A DNA stretch of 64,000 bases from Macrostomum hystrix (taxonomy: Eukaryota; Platyhelminthes; Macrostomidae): positions 310,001 through 374,000 of the forward strand of contig CATNEN010000026.1 of the NCBI GenBank assembly GCA_950097015.1, written 5' to 3'. Each line of letters starts with the position of its first letter. Positions within the stretch are counted from its first letter, which is position 1. Of this stretch, positions 61,328 to 64,000 are shown one piece after another. Below the pieces are notes generated by a model that saw only the letters and a list, made by a program, of their open reading frames with translations, was not told the origin of the DNA and ran no database searches. The position numbers and the translations under genes are program-made.

Positions 61328-64000
61328 GTGAGGTTTATTTGTGCACTCATTCCTTCGTTTCCACACACTGACGTCCTGATTTTACCTGAACCTGCCCAGG
61401 TAAATACATATAAAGTGGCGCTGGTGGAAAAAGCTACAGCAGGTCATGTGACAGGCAGTACGAGGAGTCTGGCCCGGCAAACCCAAACAACTGACTGGTC
61501 CATTGTGTCGCTGCTTTGTTGACAGTCGGGCCCAAAAGGGCAGACAAAGTTGATGAAAATAATGAGGAGATAGAAGTTGAATGATCTCACCGCTCTCCAG
61601 CCCTTCTATCTCTTAGACCACTGAGCCACATTTGTTCTCCTCGTGAGGAGAACTCGCCCTCTCTCACCTCTCGGAAATTTGGTCGCACGGTAAAAGCAGC
61701 CAGAAGGGCAACCCGCCAACCCCTGGTTGTTGAGTCGTGGACTCCGCTCCCACTTAAAGGGCCGCTAAGTATATAAGAACCGCCTCGTTGTACTCCGCCG
61801 GTTCCACTTCCAGAAGCCACTGCACATATGCTACCTTTTCATCCTGTCTTCTCTCTCAGACTCCATCGACGCCCCTCCCCCCGCTTGCTCATCCTTGGCC
61901 TCGCTTGTCTCCCCCTCATTGCCAACTGTTTTCCCTCGTCATATCCCGCCCACAGTGCCAACACTGACTTTGTATTTGCGGCCCGTTTTGCCAGCAGTGT
62001 ATAGCTCCGCCATATAGACACAATTTGGTCAACAGAAATCCTCTGGCATTCGCTTTTTATTTTCTCAGTCCAATTTTTATCTAGTCTTTTTCTTTACCCA
62101 TCCACCGTTTCATTAGGCTTTCAGTGCGCTCTCGCACTGCCCTGAGCGTGGCTGTGTACTTTTCATCAATCCGAGGAAGCTTAAAGAGGGATTTGAGAGG
62201 CGCCGCTCATTCTTTGTTTTAAAACTGTGCGCATTACAGCTTACCATTCTAGGGAGAAGAAAAATATCTAGAAAAACAGCGAATCAACAGGAAAACACAC
62301 ACGGAAGCGAGTCCGTGATTATATTCTGCTTTGCTCTGCTCTCTGACTTAGCTTAAAATAAGCCAACGGGGCCTCTGACGATGGGAGTACTGGGGAATAT
62401 GTAAAACAGCCTGCACTGATTGCAGCTGCTGTGCTGCATTCCGTTACTTTCTTTCTAGTTACTCGTCATGTTCCAGCTCACTCTCTCGGCATCACTTTCT
62501 TGTTCCTTAAACCATTTATGAGTTTTCCAATCATGTTCCTATGCCTTCTCATTCTCTTTTACCTCAATATTTATTTTCTCACCTTTCTCCTCTCCTTGTC
62601 TATCATCTCTCCTTTCCTTGTCTATCATCTCTGTCCTCTCCTTGTCTATCATCTCTCCTCTACTTGTCTATCATCTCTCCTCTCCTTGTCTATCATCTCT
62701 CCTCTCCTTGTCTATCATCTCTCCTCTCCTTGTCTATCATCTCTCCTCTACTTGTCTATCATCTCTCCTCTCCTTGTCTATCATCTCTCCTCTACTTGTC
62801 TATCATCTCTCCTCTACTTGTCTATCATCTCTCCTCTACTTGTCTATCATCTCTCCTCTACTTGTCTATCATCTCTCCTCTACTTGTCTATCATCTCTCC
62901 TCTACTTGTCTATCATCTCTCCTCTACTTGTCTATCATCTCTCCTCTACTTGTCTATCTAATCTCCTCTCCCAGTCGAAAATATATTCTTTCCTAGTCTC
63001 ATCTCTCTCCTCACCTTATCTCCCATTTTTCCTCCCCATATCTTACATCTCTTCTTACATTCTCAGGTCTGTATTTAGCCCTTCATACCACCTTTGTTGA
63101 TCTTGTTTTCCTAATATTCTTATTGTTTTAGTTTCCATCATTGCATGACCACACTGTCTCCTTCTTAACCTGTTTAACTGTCTTAGAGTCATTACCCTGC
63201 TTCTTTTCCGAAACAAGTTGGGAAGATTCGAAATCAGAATTTTATTCGATGCCGCGTTTTATCAAAACCAATGTTAGCCTCTCAAATTTTGACCGCACAG
63301 ATAGTTTTGTGAACACAAGTCTGCAGGAAGGAGACAACATTCAGGCAGCCCGCGATAGTGATGGGAGAGTAAGAATTGTGATCGTAAGTAGACCAGGATG
63401 CTCAGAGTAAGCCCTGTTGAAGCATTAGCCAGGCACTAGTGTACTCGCTAAACTGCATTTTACGACCAAATGCTTAATGGGATTAGATAGCTACATTGGA
63501 GGGGAGTGCATGAAGGTATCCTCTATACTCAGACCTGGGCTCAGACTTCTTATATATTTTAAAATAGGCGTTCGCTTCTGCGACAAGAAGACAAAGAGGC
63601 GGCGGCAACGGCGGTGGCTGCTGCTGCTGCTGGGATGGCCTTACTTAGTACGGGGCTGGGGAGGCCATCTGAATTATGCAAGGGCCTCTGCAGCAAAAAC
63701 GCTAGAGCCGACCCGCCGGCCCCTGGTGGGCTGAGAACTCGCGTTCGAGCTTTTGTAGCGCGGGGCACTTGGCGGCGGGCAGATAAATGGAATGAGAACA
63801 GACAGACGGACAGACGGCAGTCCAGGAGGGCCGGATAGAGGAGAAAAAGAGGCAATGTGAGACACTGTGGTAAAGGATAGGATCTTTGGGATCCTCGCAG
63901 AGTCCGCTCAGTTGCAGCCACTCTCTTATTTACGTCGTAAGATGGCGGCAACTTTGAGGTTTTTCAAACCCATCCCTCAAGCAGTGCCTTTTTTTCTCAT
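61328..64000. other. Intron of the SLC17-like gene (or sequence beyond), no further exon seen
   Basis: It contains a 22-bp minisatellite (62586-62972) and two related GC-rich stretches (about 61690-61745 and 63690-63755) sharing ACCCGCC-CCCCTGGT. On the minus strand GTGGCTCAGTGGTCTAAGAG near 61615-61635 resembles a tRNA A box, so a third SINE family is possible. Nothing matches the missing SLC17 C-terminal half. Confidence 0.5.
62586..62972. repeat. 22-bp pyrimidine-rich minisatellite, about 17 copies
   Basis: Units of CTTGTCTATCATCTCTCCTC. Early units have CTCC before TTG and later ones CTAC, so variants are in two blocks. The plus strand is almost pure pyrimidine plus A. Confidence 0.95.

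Noticed and set aside
63141-63410. 89-aa plus-strand frame as a later SLC17 exon
   Set aside because: It shows no membrane segments or SLC17 motifs and has low-complexity composition.

Overview
This window is genomic DNA from an animal. Its genes are split by GT-AG introns that keep reading phase exactly, third codon positions in coding DNA are GC-rich, and the protein families are metazoan (secretory carrier protein SCAMP, NFAT5-type Rel factor, ephexin-type RhoGEF, Cys-loop receptor, SLC5 and SLC17 transporters, COX7C). A temptin-like domain, a family I know best from molluscs, and the high repeat load suggest a spiralian, perhaps a free-living flatworm such as Macrostomum. That placement is inference and weak. 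There is no operon structure, and the genes do not obviously form one pathway.

Layout. 0.7-3.8 kb (-): membrane-anchored temptin plus copper type II monooxygenase. 3.8-6.1 kb: SINE and hAT remnants. 6.1-14.7 kb (-): a complete 12-exon SLC5 sodium/monocarboxylate-type transporter, with a 1.3-kb mariner in its second intron. 14.7-18 kb: non-LTR fragment and inverted repeats. 18-22 kb (-): complete 5-exon SCAMP. 23.3-26.5 kb (+): espin-like ankyrin/polyproline/actin-binding protein. 26.9-27.2 kb (+): small secreted Cys-rich protein with TATA box and poly(A) signal. 28.3-28.5 kb (-): COX7C. 31.4-37.4 kb (+): NFAT5-like factor, 7 exons. 38.5-43.4 kb (+): divergent Cys-loop channel, 6 exons. 45.4-52.7 kb (-): ephexin-family RhoGEF (DH-PH-SH3), 11 exons. 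55.5-56.6 kb (-): unrecognised short gene. 60.2 kb to the end (+): first coding exon of an SLC17/VGLUT-like transporter, whose remaining exons lie beyond the window.

The most striking property is repeat structure. Most genes carry an intron-filling minisatellite, each with its own unrelated unit (16 to 82 bp). At least two arrays are amplified pieces of tRNA-derived SINEs found elsewhere in the window. All four arrays in the RhoGEF introns carry a pyrimidine-tract-plus-AG motif once per unit on the transcribed strand. Two SINE families with recognisable A and B boxes recur many times. Most long open reading frames in the window are by-products of these arrays and are not genes.

Exon borders were read by eye from splice consensus, phase and family resemblance. 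The phase-consistent chains (SLC5, SCAMP, RhoGEF, NFAT5, receptor) are the most reliable. UTRs and 5' non-coding exons were not determined.
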